This document shows, one piece after another, positions 48,112-56,740 of a stretch of DNA of 64,000 nt; the first letter of the stretch is position 1, and every line of letters begins with the position of its first letter. Origin of the DNA: Bradyrhizobium sp. WSM471 (GTDB taxonomy: Bacteria > Pseudomonadota > Alphaproteobacteria > Rhizobiales > Xanthobacteraceae); assembly GCF_000244915.1 (NCBI RefSeq), contig NZ_CM001442.1, positions 2,294,001-2,358,000 on the forward strand. Reading direction: 5' to 3'. Below the pieces are notes generated by a model. That model did no database searches, was not told where the DNA came from, and worked only from the letters and a program-made list of their open reading frames with translations. A program made the position numbers and the translations under genes.

Positions 48112-49569
48112 ATGAACGTCACTCGAGGCAGGCAACATCAGGTCGTCGTGGCGCTGTTTTGGTCGCTCGCGCAGAATTGGGGCGGCCGCGCATTGTCGTT
48201 CGTGCTGTTCCTGGTGTTGGCTCGACTGCTCGATCCCGCGGATTTCGGCCTCGCGGCGCTGGTCGCCTTCGTCCTGCTGCTTTTGAGCTCCATCGCTGAA
48301 TTCGGCTTCGGCGATGCGTTGATCCAGCGGCGGACGCTCGAGCCCGCCGATGTGACGCTGCCGTTCTTCTGCTCGTTTGCAGCCTCGGTGCTGCTGGCCG
48401 TTCTGATTGCACTACTCGCGACACATATCGAGCGTTGGTTCGACGTGAAGGGGCTCGCGCCGCTGCTGACGGCCGCCAGTCTCTCGCTTCCGATCGGTAC
48501 CGCGACCCTGTTCCAGGAGGCGCTCTACAAGCGCCAGATGGACTTTCGCGTGCTCGCGGTCAGGACCATGGTGGCGACAGCCGTCTCCGGCGTCGTTGGG
48601 ATCGCCTGTGCCTATGCCGGGTTTGGCGCCCTCAGCCTCGTGATCCAGGTGGTCGTTCAGAGCGCGATCAGCGGCTTGTGGCTCTGGAGCCAGCCGCGAT
48701 GGTTGCCGATGCGCGGCTACGATCTGAAGAGCCTCCGCGAGCTCTCCGGCTACAGCATCCACGTCATGCTGAACCGGCTGCTGGACTTCGCCATCGTGCG
48801 GACCATCGACATGATCATCCTGTCGCTCTATGGCGTCGCGGCGCTCGGCATCTACACGGTCGGGGCGAGAGTCTACCTGATCCTGATGCAACTTCTCACC
48901 CAGGCGGTCATGGACGTCGCGCTGAGCGCCTTGTCCAGGATCGCGCACGAGCGGGATCGCATCGCAGGCGCTTATCTGCGCAGCGTCAGTCTCGGCGCGC
49001 TGATCGGATCTCCCGTCTTCGTGCTGCTCGCGGCGATCGCGCCGGAGTTCTCCCTGCTGCTGTTTGGCGCGAAATGGGGCGGCAGCGAAGCCGTGATGCG
49101 GCCGCTGATGCTGATCGGCGCGGTCCAGACGGTGCAGTTCGTCAACAGCGCCTATTTCGGCGCGCTGGGGAAGCCGAACTATGTCTTTGGGCTCAACATC
49201 CTGAAATTCTGCACGGTCGTGCCGGCCATGTTCCTGCTTCCGTCGCGCGACATTGGTCAACTGGCCACGATCTTCGCGTTCTCGCAGCTCGTGGTGACCC
49301 CCGTCACGTTTGCGCTGGCGCTTCGGCTGCTTGGCTTGAACTGGAGCCAGTTTCTACGTCCCATCGCGGGCTGCCTTTGCGCCATCGTTCTGGCCTACGG
49401 CGCGGTCGTGCTGTGCCGGGAGGCGACGCTGGGCATGAACCCCTATTTGCGGATCGGGCTGCTGTCGTCCTGTTTTGGCGCGGCCTATCTGACGGGCCTT
49501 CTGCTGTTCTGGCGGAAGCAGCTCCTTTCCCTGATTGATTTCGTCGTGAAGCGCGGTGCGACCGCTTGA
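48112..49569 (+). CDS. Wzx-like flippase (polysaccharide transporter family) 1
   Basis: A 485-residue membrane protein with about 12-14 helices, of the MATE-like Wzx/AmsL/ExoT type that moves lipid-linked repeat units across the inner membrane. Family text near the N terminus: WSLAQNWGGRALSFVLFLVL, ARLLDPADFGLAAL. Then LFQEALYKRQMDFR and FGALGKPNYVFGLNI. I chose the ATG at 48112 (MNVTRGRQHQVV) because the family begins there; a GTG 72 bases upstream gives an Arg-rich extension. The pyruvyl transferase begins 19 bases after its stop. Confidence 0.9.
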   Translation: MNVTRGRQHQVVVALFWSLAQNWGGRALSFVLFLVLARLLDPADFGLAALVAFVLLLLSSIAEFGFGDALIQRRTLEPADVTLPFFCSFAASVLLAVLIALLATHIERWFDVKGLAPLLTAASLSLPIGTATLFQEALYKRQMDFRVLAVRTMVATAVSGVVGIACAYAGFGALSLVIQVVVQSAISGLWLWSQPRWLPMRGYDLKSLRELSGYSIHVMLNRLLDFAIVRTIDMIILSLYGVAALGIYTVGARVYLILMQLLTQAVMDVALSALSRIAHERDRIAGAYLRSVSLGALIGSPVFVLLAAIAPEFSLLLFGAKWGGSEAVMRPLMLIGAVQTVQFVNSAYFGALGKPNYVFGLNILKFCTVVPAMFLLPSRDIGQLATIFAFSQLVVTPVTFALALRLLGLNWSQFLRPIAGCLCAIVLAYGAVVLCREATLGMNPYLRIGLLSSCFGAAYLTGLLLFWRKQLLSLIDFVVKRGATA

Positions 49570-49588
49570 TGAAGACGAGGAGACTGTC

Positions 49589-50950
49589 GTGAAGCAATTG
49601 ATCCCGGTGCCCGTACGCAGGCAACTCCGAGGCTGGCTCAACAGCGCCAAGAATACGCCGTTGGCGCTCGATTTGCTCGAGCTGCGCAGATGGCAGAACG
49701 CCCGGAGGGACGTCGGCGTCAACGCCGCGCCGCGCAACGACCCGCGCCGGCTCGTCGTGCTCCCTTCCGATCCCTGGAGCGTTCGTCAGTCGCGCGGCGA
49801 TGAGGCCATGATCGAAGCGGCCACGGGGGAGTTGAGGCGGACCTATCCGGATCTCGAGGTCTACATCGTCACCGCAACCGCAGCGGCCAGCGCGGACGTG
49901 CGCGCGATGGGTTTCAAGCCGCTCGAACTCTGGCGGCAGCCCTTTTCGTACGAGACGGTCGCCCAGGAGCTGTCGCTCACGAGGCCGGATTTCGGGCTGG
50001 TTCTCGGCGCCGATGTGCTCGACGGCTACTATTCTCCGGTCGATGCCGCGCGCATGCTGCTCGTCGCGGACCTGATGGCGGCATTCGGCGCCAAGGTCAG
50101 CGTGCTCGGATTCAGTTTCAATTCCCGCCCGGCCAAGGCGCTGCGCGAGGTGTTCCGGCTGCTAGATCCGGGCGTGGTCCTGAACCTGCGCGATGCGATA
50201 TCCCTTCAGCGTTTCGACGATTTCGCCCGGAAACGCGCCCATCTGGTCGCCGACGCGGCGTTCATGCTGACGCCGCGGGCGGAGACGGCCGCAGTGAAGC
50301 AGATCGCGGCGACGATCGCGCGACAACGCGAGCAAGGTCGCAAGGTCTTCGTCTTCAACATCCATCCGATGTTGTTCAGGAAGCCGGAGCCGGCCAAGCT
50401 GCGGCACATGATAGAGCTCGCGGCGGTCGCCATTGAGCGGCTTGCTCGGGAGCACAATGCAAGCTGGCTGTTGCTCGCACATGATTACCGCCCCGAGATC
50501 GCCGACGACAATTGCCTGCGGCCGCTGGCCGACCGCCTCAAGCCCACGCTCGGCGATCACGTGCACCATGTCGATCAGGCGCTGTCGGCGGGCGAGATCA
50601 AGGCCGTGGTTGGTCGGGTCGACGGCGTGATCACCGGGCGCATGCATCTGGCGATTGCGGCGCTTGGGCAGGGCACGCCTGTCGCAGCGATCACCTATCA
50701 GGACAAGTTCCAGGGCCTGTTCGCACACTTTGGCGTCAGCGAATCGCTGTTGCTGTCGCCGACCCAGTTCCTGGTCGACGACAGCTTTGAGAAGTTCGTG
50801 CTGCACTTCCTGGGCGCACACGAAGCCGCCGGCGGGAAGGTGCGGCAGATGCTCCCCGAAGTCATGGAACTGTCCCGCGCCAACATCGCACCGCTGCTGG
50901 GCGAGAGCGCGATGCGGGCTGTGCCGGAGGCCGACGGGAAGGTCGCTTGA
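49589..50950 (+). CDS. Polysaccharide pyruvyl transferase
   Basis: A 453-residue enzyme that adds a pyruvate ketal to a sugar of the repeat unit, giving the polymer negative charge. Family features: the early acidic loop SRGDEAMIEAATGEL, LVLGADVLDGYYSP, and near the C terminus VDGVITGRMHLAIAALGQ, then TPVAAITYQDKFQGLF, with the conserved His and Lys. GTG start at 49589 with GAGGAG eight bases upstream; the open frame begins slightly earlier inside the flippase gene. It follows the flippase closely, so both are one operon. Confidence 0.88.
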   Translation: MKQLIPVPVRRQLRGWLNSAKNTPLALDLLELRRWQNARRDVGVNAAPRNDPRRLVVLPSDPWSVRQSRGDEAMIEAATGELRRTYPDLEVYIVTATAAASADVRAMGFKPLELWRQPFSYETVAQELSLTRPDFGLVLGADVLDGYYSPVDAARMLLVADLMAAFGAKVSVLGFSFNSRPAKALREVFRLLDPGVVLNLRDAISLQRFDDFARKRAHLVADAAFMLTPRAETAAVKQIAATIARQREQGRKVFVFNIHPMLFRKPEPAKLRHMIELAAVAIERLAREHNASWLLLAHDYRPEIADDNCLRPLADRLKPTLGDHVHHVDQALSAGEIKAVVGRVDGVITGRMHLAIAALGQGTPVAAITYQDKFQGLFAHFGVSESLLLSPTQFLVDDSFEKFVLHFLGAHEAAGGKVRQMLPEVMELSRANIAPLLGESAMRAVPEADGKVA

Positions 50951-50975
50951 ACGGCCTCATGTCATCGGCAGGCGG

Positions 50976-52100
50976 TCAGTTGACCGCCCGTTCGGTGGTG
51001 TTGTCAAAGCGGACGGAGGTGTCGGTTGCGGCCGCCTTGCGCGGGGATGCGGCCCCGATGTCGGCCCAGCGGTTGATGAAGCGCCGCGCCGGATTTTCGA
51101 AATAGGCGTAGGTGCGGTCAGCGATGACGGTCAGGACCACACAGCACGCCAGGGCGAACAGGGCGAACTGATCAGGCCGCAGTCCGAGCCAGGTCCACAA
51201 CGGCTTGAACACGGCAATGAGAACCGCATCATGCAGCATGTAGATCGCATATGAGGTGTTGCCGAGCCGTCCAAGCAGGCGGGCACCCGGAAACTGCCTG
51301 AAGGCGCTTTCGCCGACCGCAGTGAGCAGGATCGCGCAGGAGAACAGGACAATGGCCAGATCCGGCTTGGCGAAGACGTTGAGGACGAGCACGGAGAGGC
51401 CGAACGTGCCGATGCCGGCGAAGATCATCCGCTTGTGCCGATAGGGATGCGACATCCGAAATAGGATGGCGAGCAGGATGCCATTCAGGAAGCTCGGCAG
51501 CGCGCGGAGCATCCCGTAGTCGAAATTGGCTCCATACATCTGCGACCGTTCCTGCCAGATCGGCAGATGGCCGTGGGCAAGAACCAGATAGAGCGCTGCG
51601 ACGATCGCGCCAAGCACGATCGGCTGGACCTTGCGCGCAAGCAGCATCAGCAGCGGAAACACCAGATAGCAGAAGAATTCCGCGCTGATCGACCAGGACG
51701 GCGAGTTGAAGCTGAGATGGTCGGTGACGCCCCAGGCCTGGAGCAGCACAAGGTTGTACAGGAAGTCCAGCGGGGTCGAGCGGGCCGTGCGCTCCAGGCC
51801 GACGCCGATGAGCACCACGAAGATGAGCAAGCTCAGCAGGTGCAGCGGATAGATCCGTGCAATGCGACGGATCATGAAACGGGAATAGGCCGCCACGCCA
51901 CGCGCGTCGGACGGGTAGGAATAGGAGATCACGAAGCCGGACAGGATGAAGAACATGTCCACGAACAGGCCGTAGGACCCGTTCCAGGCCGGCGAAATGC
52001 CAGTGTCGATCAGCTTCAGGTGGAAGATGAAGACCCCGAGCGCGGCGACGAAGCGGTAGAAGTCGAGAACGACAAAACGTCTTGCTTCACTGGCTTCCAT
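50976..52100 (-). CDS. Acyltransferase-3 membrane protein 4
   Basis: A 374-residue OafA-type protein. Motifs: RFVVLDFYRFVAALGVFIFH, then FILSGFVISYSYPSDARG, WSISAEFFCYLVFPL and the C-terminal YAYFENPARRFIN. About ten helices. Reads leftward and converges with the pyruvyl transferase (25 bases). It is the fourth acyltransferase of this type within 11 kb, pointing to a heavily acylated polymer or several acceptors. Confidence 0.9.
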   Translation of the reverse strand: MEASEARRFVVLDFYRFVAALGVFIFHLKLIDTGISPAWNGSYGLFVDMFFILSGFVISYSYPSDARGVAAYSRFMIRRIARIYPLHLLSLLIFVVLIGVGLERTARSTPLDFLYNLVLLQAWGVTDHLSFNSPSWSISAEFFCYLVFPLLMLLARKVQPIVLGAIVAALYLVLAHGHLPIWQERSQMYGANFDYGMLRALPSFLNGILLAILFRMSHPYRHKRMIFAGIGTFGLSVLVLNVFAKPDLAIVLFSCAILLTAVGESAFRQFPGARLLGRLGNTSYAIYMLHDAVLIAVFKPLWTWLGLRPDQFALFALACCVVLTVIADRTYAYFENPARRFINRWADIGAASPRKAAATDTSVRFDNTTERAVN

Positions 52101-52261
52101 CGGGCCTCGGAGTCCTTGCGCGGTTCATCTCTCTTCTAGAGTCGAATTGTGACGCAAGTTCGCTGGATGCAGCGGCGGAGGCAGCGTGATCGCGAATCGG
52201 TCAGCCTCGAGTTCCTCGAGACCGTCTTGCCAGGGAAGCGAACGTCTTCATCGTCCCAACA

Positions 52262-52325
52262 CTGCCTCTTGATGAGGCAGACGCCAAGTGAGCGGGCCGG
52301 GACCTTGATGGGTCCCGGCCCGCTC
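52262..52325 (-). terminator. Two strong hairpins after the RTX-type gene
   Basis: Two perfect inverted repeats stand side by side. The first is GAGCGGGCCGGGACC, loop TTGATG, GGTCCCGGCCCGCTC (52290-52325, 15-bp stem). The second is CTGCCTC, loop TTGAT, GAGGCAG (52262-52280, 7-bp stem). They begin 31 bases after the stop of the large leftward gene. No T-run follows, so they may stabilise the mRNA end or terminate weakly. Confidence 0.6.
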
Positions 52326-52355
52326 GACGTTGATGCAGCAATCAGTCCGCCCGGC

Positions 52356-55300
52356 TCAGACGAACACGAAGTCGTGGCTCGTCAGGCTGGAGACATAGAC
52401 GTTCTTCAGCAGGATCGAATCACTGTCCGAAAACGTGATCAGCGCATTCGTGCCGGACTGCGTGATCTGCAGGTGACCGTAGTCCGCGGCCAGCAGCTTC
52501 GAGATCTGGACCACGTCGTGCGTCGTGCCGTCGCCGGCCTGGAAGTTGAGGATCTGGTCCTGGCCATGATCGTAGGCGATGGTGGTCGAGTTCGGCGCGG
52601 CCGAGAACACGTCGTTGCCGGCCCCGCCCTGGATCGTCACGCCGCCGGCGACAGCCGTGACATTGTGGGTGCCGTCGGCCTTGCTCTGATCGAAGAATTG
52701 CAGCGCGCTGGCGGAGTTGTAGTTCTCGTGCTGCGTCGTCCCGGTCTGTCCGTTGAAGTTGAACAGGAAGACGTCCTTGGAGCCGTCGGTGTTGTTGGCG
52801 ATCTCCTGGGTCTTGGTGCCGGCGCTGTTGTAGATGTCCGTCAGCTTGCTGCCGTCGTCGTGGATGACCTGGGTATAGTCCAGAGTCCCGTCGGCGTGGG
52901 TCCGGGTGAGCTCGACCATCTTGCCGGAGGCATCGAGGTGCTGATGCTGGGTCGTGTACGACTGCCCGGTGATATTGTAGTTCCAGTTGTCGGACGTGCC
53001 GTCGGCGTTCTTGATGTAGGCAGCGCTTTTCACGCCGCCGCTATAGACGGTCGTGGAGCTGTAACCATCGCTCTTGGTCGTCACCTCGCTGGTGATGACG
53101 CCGTGGGCGTCGTACCAGTCGGAGGTCTTGGCTCCGTCGGCGCTTTGCTTCAGCGTGAAGGCCAGGCTGTTGTCCGCGTGGGTGCGAACGATATCGGTGA
53201 GGAAGCCGGTCGAATCGTAGCTGTCGTGCTCGTTCGTGTAGGTCTGGCCGGCGACGTTGAACTGAAAGACGTCCTTCGAACCATCGGCGTGGTAGTCGGT
53301 TTCCGTCTTCTTGACGCCTGATGCATCGTAGTTGGTGACCACGCTGCTGCCGTCGCTATTGACGATTTGGGTATAGTCGAGCGAGTTGTCCGCATGCCAA
53401 CGGGTCACCTCGGTGGTCTGGCCGGACGGATCGAGGTGCTGGTACTGCGTGGTGTAGCTCTGACCGATGATGTTGTAGCTGTAATTGTCGTGACTCATGT
53501 CGGCGTTGGTGATGTACGCCGCGGTCTTCACGCCGTTGGTGTACACCGTGGTCGCGCTGTAGCCGCTCGGCTTCTGGAGCACCTCGCTGGTGAGGACGCC
53601 GCTGGCGTCGTACCAGTCCGTGGTCTTGGTCCCATCGGCGCTCTGCAACAGCTTGAACGCCATGCTGCCGTCGGCGTGCTTGCGTATCAGCGTGGTGAGG
53701 AAGCCGGTCGCATCGTAGATGTCGTGCTCGGTCGTGTAGGTCTGGCCGGCGATGTTGAAGAGGAAGACGTCCTTGCTGCCGTCGGCATGGAAGTCGGTTT
53801 CCTTGGTCCGCGATCCCGCGGCATCATAATTGGTGACGACGCTGCCGCCGTCGCTGTTGATGACCTGGGTATAGTCGAGCGTGCCGTCGGCATGCTTGCG
53901 GGTCACGGCGGTGACCTTGCCCGTGGGATCGACGTGCTGGATCAGCGTGGTGTAGCTCTGGCCTGTGATGCCGTAGGCGGTATTGTCCTGGCTGCCGTCG
54001 GCATTCTTCACATAGGCGTTGGTCTTGACGCCGTTGCTGTAGAGCGTGGTCGAGGAGAAGCCGTCGGCCTTCTGGACCACCTCGCCGGTGAGACTGCCGG
54101 CGGCATTGTACCAATCGGTCGTCTTGGTGCCGGCGGTCGTCTGCGTGAGCTTGAAGGCAAGGCTGCCGTCGCTGTGCAATCGCGTCAGGCCGGCGAGGAA
54201 GCCGGTGGCGTTGTAGACGTCGTGCTCGGTCGCGTAGGTCTGGCCGGTGATGTTGTAGGTCCAGACATCCTTGCTGTGGTCGGCGTGATAGGCGGTCTCG
54301 ACCAGCTTGACGCCCGTGGCGCTATAGGTGGTGATCACGCTGCTGCCGTCGGGGTTGTAGACTTGCGTCGAGTCCAGCGAGCCGTCGGCGTGGCTGCGGG
54401 TCACCGAGGTGATCTTTCCGGATGCATCGAGGTGTTGAACCTGGGTCGTGAAGCTCTTGCCCGTGATGCCGTAGGTGTAATTGTCCTGCGAGCCGTCGGC
54501 ATTCTTGACATAGGCGGCGGTTTTCACGCCGCTCGTATAGAGCGTGGTGGAGTAATAGCCGTCGGACTTCTGGACCACTTCGCTCAGCAGGGTTCCGGCG
54601 GTGTTGTAGGTGTCGGTGGTCCTGGTTGCGTCGGTGCCGACGTGAACGAATTTCGTCTTCACGCCGCCGGTGTAGCTGATCAGGTCCTTGGAACCGTCGG
54701 TGTAGGCGACGGTGGTCGAGGTCGGCTGTCCGCTCGAATTCAGGCCGGTGTCCGACTTCGACAGCAGCGTCCCGCCGGAATTGTAGGTGTTCGTGCTCCG
54801 CCAGGTCGCGGCCGTATTCGTTACCGAGAACGAGTATCCCCCCTCGATCTTGGAGAGAGCGCCGCCGTATTGGGCGATCATGTAGTCCATGGTCGCCTTC
54901 GAGGCGACCGGTAGGACATGCGAGTCGGTCAGCGTGATCGTCTTCAGCGCCGTCGACGTGCTGAGGTCGGACAATTGCGGCACGATCTCGGCAGCGGTGC
55001 CGCTGACGCTGGTCCGCGTGTCCGGCGGAGTCGTGGTGGTCGGAGGGGCATCGATCTCGATGATCAGCGGGTGATCGCTGACCGGAATAGTGATCGTGCT
55101 GACGTCGGTATAGCTGGCGATCGCAGTGGTTCCCGTCAGCGTGTCGTACACCTTGACCGAATGATGCACGCCGCCGAGGTTCACGGTGACCGTCTGAGCC
55201 GGATTGGAGACCTCGGTATCGGTGGGATCGTTCCAGAGCTTCGGCTCCGCCCACACCACGAGCTCGTAAGCGCCGTTGCTCTTGCCGAGCACCATGCTGT

Positions 55301-56264
55301 TGCCGGTGGCCGGCATGTTGCTCAGGGTGTAGTTCAGTGGATCAGTCGGCTGCAGGTTTCCCTTGCCGTCGTCGGCCAGAATGGTCGTCAAATTGTGAAT
55401 GGCCGTGGCGGCGAGCTTCGGCGTCCCGTCGGAATTGAACAACCCGAAATTGGCCTCGGGGTTGGTATTGCTGGCGGAGGAGTCGCGGTCGAGCAGCTCG
55501 TAGAGATAAGTCGCGCTCACGCCCGCCTTGCAGGCATCGACCAGGGTGTTCAGGATCGATTTGGCCTGCACCGTCTCGTTGACGCCGAGATATTGGGTGT
55601 TGGCCTGCGTGGTGTAGCCGGTCTCGGTGATGACGACCGGTTTTCCCGGTGCCGCGGCCATCACGGCGCTCAGCGTGGCCGAAATCGAGCTGCCGGTCGT
55701 CAGGCTGGTGCTGACATAGGCGTGGGCGTTGGCGTAGTCGACCGAGCCCGACATGTTGCCGAGCTGGCTGTAGCCCTGCGGATCGTTATAGGCCAGTGAC
55801 AGATTGTACACGGGGATGCTGCCGAGCGCGGCATTGGCGTTGACCGCCTGATAGAGCGCGCTCTGGAACTGAGCCGCGGCGGTAAGACTCGAGCTGCCAT
55901 TGTAGCTGAAGGGCTGGTGATTAGCCTCGTTGAGCCCTTCGATGGCGCTGATGCTGCCCGGGTGGCTCGTCGCGAACTTCTGGAGCGAGGCGATGTAGTT
56001 CTGCAGCCCGGTTGTGCCGGTCTGGGGCAGGGCGGACGACACCAGGAAGTCGAACTTGTAGCCGGCAGCAGCCAGACCCTCGACGACGGGTTGCGCCGCC
56101 GGGCTGGTTCCCATGGCGTCGCGGAGATGGGTGACACCGAGATACTTGAGGTCATCGACCATCAGCGCGAGATTGTTGTAGCCGGTCCAGCCGAAGCCGG
56201 CATGCGTGTTCACGCCGATGGAGTTGATGAAGCCGCTGGCGGACAGGATGGTTTGATCGGACAT
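52356..56264 (-). CDS. 1302-residue RTX-type secreted protein with clan-A glycosidase-like domain and four 166-residue repeats
   Basis: No Sec signal. Residues about 1-300 look like a TIM-barrel glycoside hydrolase of clan A: ISAIEGLNEANHQPF (Glu113, acid/base position) and KPVVITETGYTTQ (Glu214, nucleophile position), with AYLYELLD-type text after. A beta domain runs to about 420 (PVSDHPLIIEID), then a Pro/Thr linker. Residues about 549-1207 are four repeats of 166 residues made of short YD/RHS-like motifs (HADGSKDVF, TTEHDIYDATGFLT, YTQVINSDG). The last 96 residues have GGAGNDVF (RTX nonapeptide-like) and a hydrophobic C-terminal end typical of type I secretion signals. Likely exported by a type I system and acting on or binding the exopolysaccharide, like ExsH/PlyA glycanases of rhizobia (family-level analogy). 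Start MSDQTILSASGF at 56264 preferred over an ATG 51 bases upstream. Confidence 0.8.
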   Translation of the reverse strand: MSDQTILSASGFINSIGVNTHAGFGWTGYNNLALMVDDLKYLGVTHLRDAMGTSPAAQPVVEGLAAAGYKFDFLVSSALPQTGTTGLQNYIASLQKFATSHPGSISAIEGLNEANHQPFSYNGSSSLTAAAQFQSALYQAVNANAALGSIPVYNLSLAYNDPQGYSQLGNMSGSVDYANAHAYVSTSLTTGSSISATLSAVMAAAPGKPVVITETGYTTQANTQYLGVNETVQAKSILNTLVDACKAGVSATYLYELLDRDSSASNTNPEANFGLFNSDGTPKLAATAIHNLTTILADDGKGNLQPTDPLNYTLSNMPATGNSMVLGKSNGAYELVVWAEPKLWNDPTDTEVSNPAQTVTVNLGGVHHSVKVYDTLTGTTAIASYTDVSTITIPVSDHPLIIEIDAPPTTTTPPDTRTSVSGTAAEIVPQLSDLSTSTALKTITLTDSHVLPVASKATMDYMIAQYGGALSKIEGGYSFSVTNTAATWRSTNTYNSGGTLLSKSDTGLNSSGQPTSTTVAYTDGSKDLISYTGGVKTKFVHVGTDATRTTDTYNTAGTLLSEVVQKSDGYYSTTLYTSGVKTAAYVKNADGSQDNYTYGITGKSFTTQVQHLDASGKITSVTRSHADGSLDSTQVYNPDGSSVITTYSATGVKLVETAYHADHSKDVWTYNITGQTYATEHDVYNATGFLAGLTRLHSDGSLAFKLTQTTAGTKTTDWYNAAGSLTGEVVQKADGFSSTTLYSNGVKTNAYVKNADGSQDNTAYGITGQSYTTLIQHVDPTGKVTAVTRKHADGTLDYTQVINSDGGSVVTNYDAAGSRTKETDFHADGSKDVFLFNIAGQTYTTEHDIYDATGFLTTLIRKHADGSMAFKLLQSADGTKTTDWYDASGVLTSEVLQKPSGYSATTVYTNGVKTAAYITNADMSHDNYSYNIIGQSYTTQYQHLDPSGQTTEVTRWHADNSLDYTQIVNSDGSSVVTNYDASGVKKTETDYHADGSKDVFQFNVAGQTYTNEHDSYDSTGFLTDIVRTHADNSLAFTLKQSADGAKTSDWYDAHGVITSEVTTKSDGYSSTTVYSGGVKSAAYIKNADGTSDNWNYNITGQSYTTQHQHLDASGKMVELTRTHADGTLDYTQVIHDDGSKLTDIYNSAGTKTQEIANNTDGSKDVFLFNFNGQTGTTQHENYNSASALQFFDQSKADGTHNVTAVAGGVTIQGGAGNDVFSAAPNSTTIAYDHGQDQILNFQAGDGTTHDVVQISKLLAADYGHLQITQSGTNALITFSDSDSILLKNVYVSSLTSHDFVFV
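52629..54620 (-). repeat. Four tandem coding repeats of exactly 498 bp
   Basis: The codons for TTDTYN, TTDWYN, TTDWYD and TSDWYD start at 54620, 54122, 53624 and 53126, each exactly 498 bases apart, so each unit is 166 residues. The three upstream units are full, and the last is degenerate towards its end (about 52629). Copies differ by many substitutions but have kept length, so selection or recombination holds the period. Within each unit shorter motifs recur (GVKTNAYVKNADGSQDN; GQTYTTEHD). Confidence 0.9.
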
Positions 56265-56740
56265 TGCACACTCGATTTCAGCGCGAGCGAAAATGCTCGC
56301 AGGGATTGCGTTCAAGCTTCTCTGTCGAGTGTGAATTTCAGATAAAAATCGAAGCTACAAATCGCGAGCGAAACGAGTTCCTTGTGCAGGAACAGAATCG
56401 ATCTCTGCGCAGCAGAATATGAATGAGATGCCGGGACAGGATGACGTGAGGAGGGCGCTTTCGTGATTTTCACCAATTGCGGTGCTGAATATATGCGCAA
56501 CTCTCGCGAGTGAATTCGTACGACGGTGCGACGCGGCCCGCTTGTCCACCGTTCGGAGTGTCTTTCGTTTCGTGCCTTCGGCAACCCATGCGTTTTCTTG
56601 CATGCGAAGTTCGCACATGCCGCTTCGATTAGATGTTGTAATTTACTCGTTTTGGTTGTGGATGCCCAGCAATGGTGCAGGTGCGTGTTGCTGAAGTTTA
56701 TCCGCAACCCGACCTGCGTCGCAGACTTGGATGCGACGAA
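56265..56740. other. Intergenic region before the RTX-type gene
   Basis: About 475 bases with no real gene. It should hold the promoter of the large leftward gene. It includes GGTGCGACGCGG (56525-56536) and TGCGTCGCA (about 56715), short words shared with the candidate operators elsewhere in the locus. Confidence 0.4.

Noticed and set aside
52629..54620. Regular repeats considered as a CRISPR-like or satellite array
   Set aside because: The period is 498 bp, fully coding, with conserved protein text. No short repeats with unique spacers.
53367..54914. A 515-codon antisense open frame with repetitive text across the 498-bp repeats
   Set aside because: Its repeats simply mirror the repeats of the real leftward gene. 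No start site or motif.
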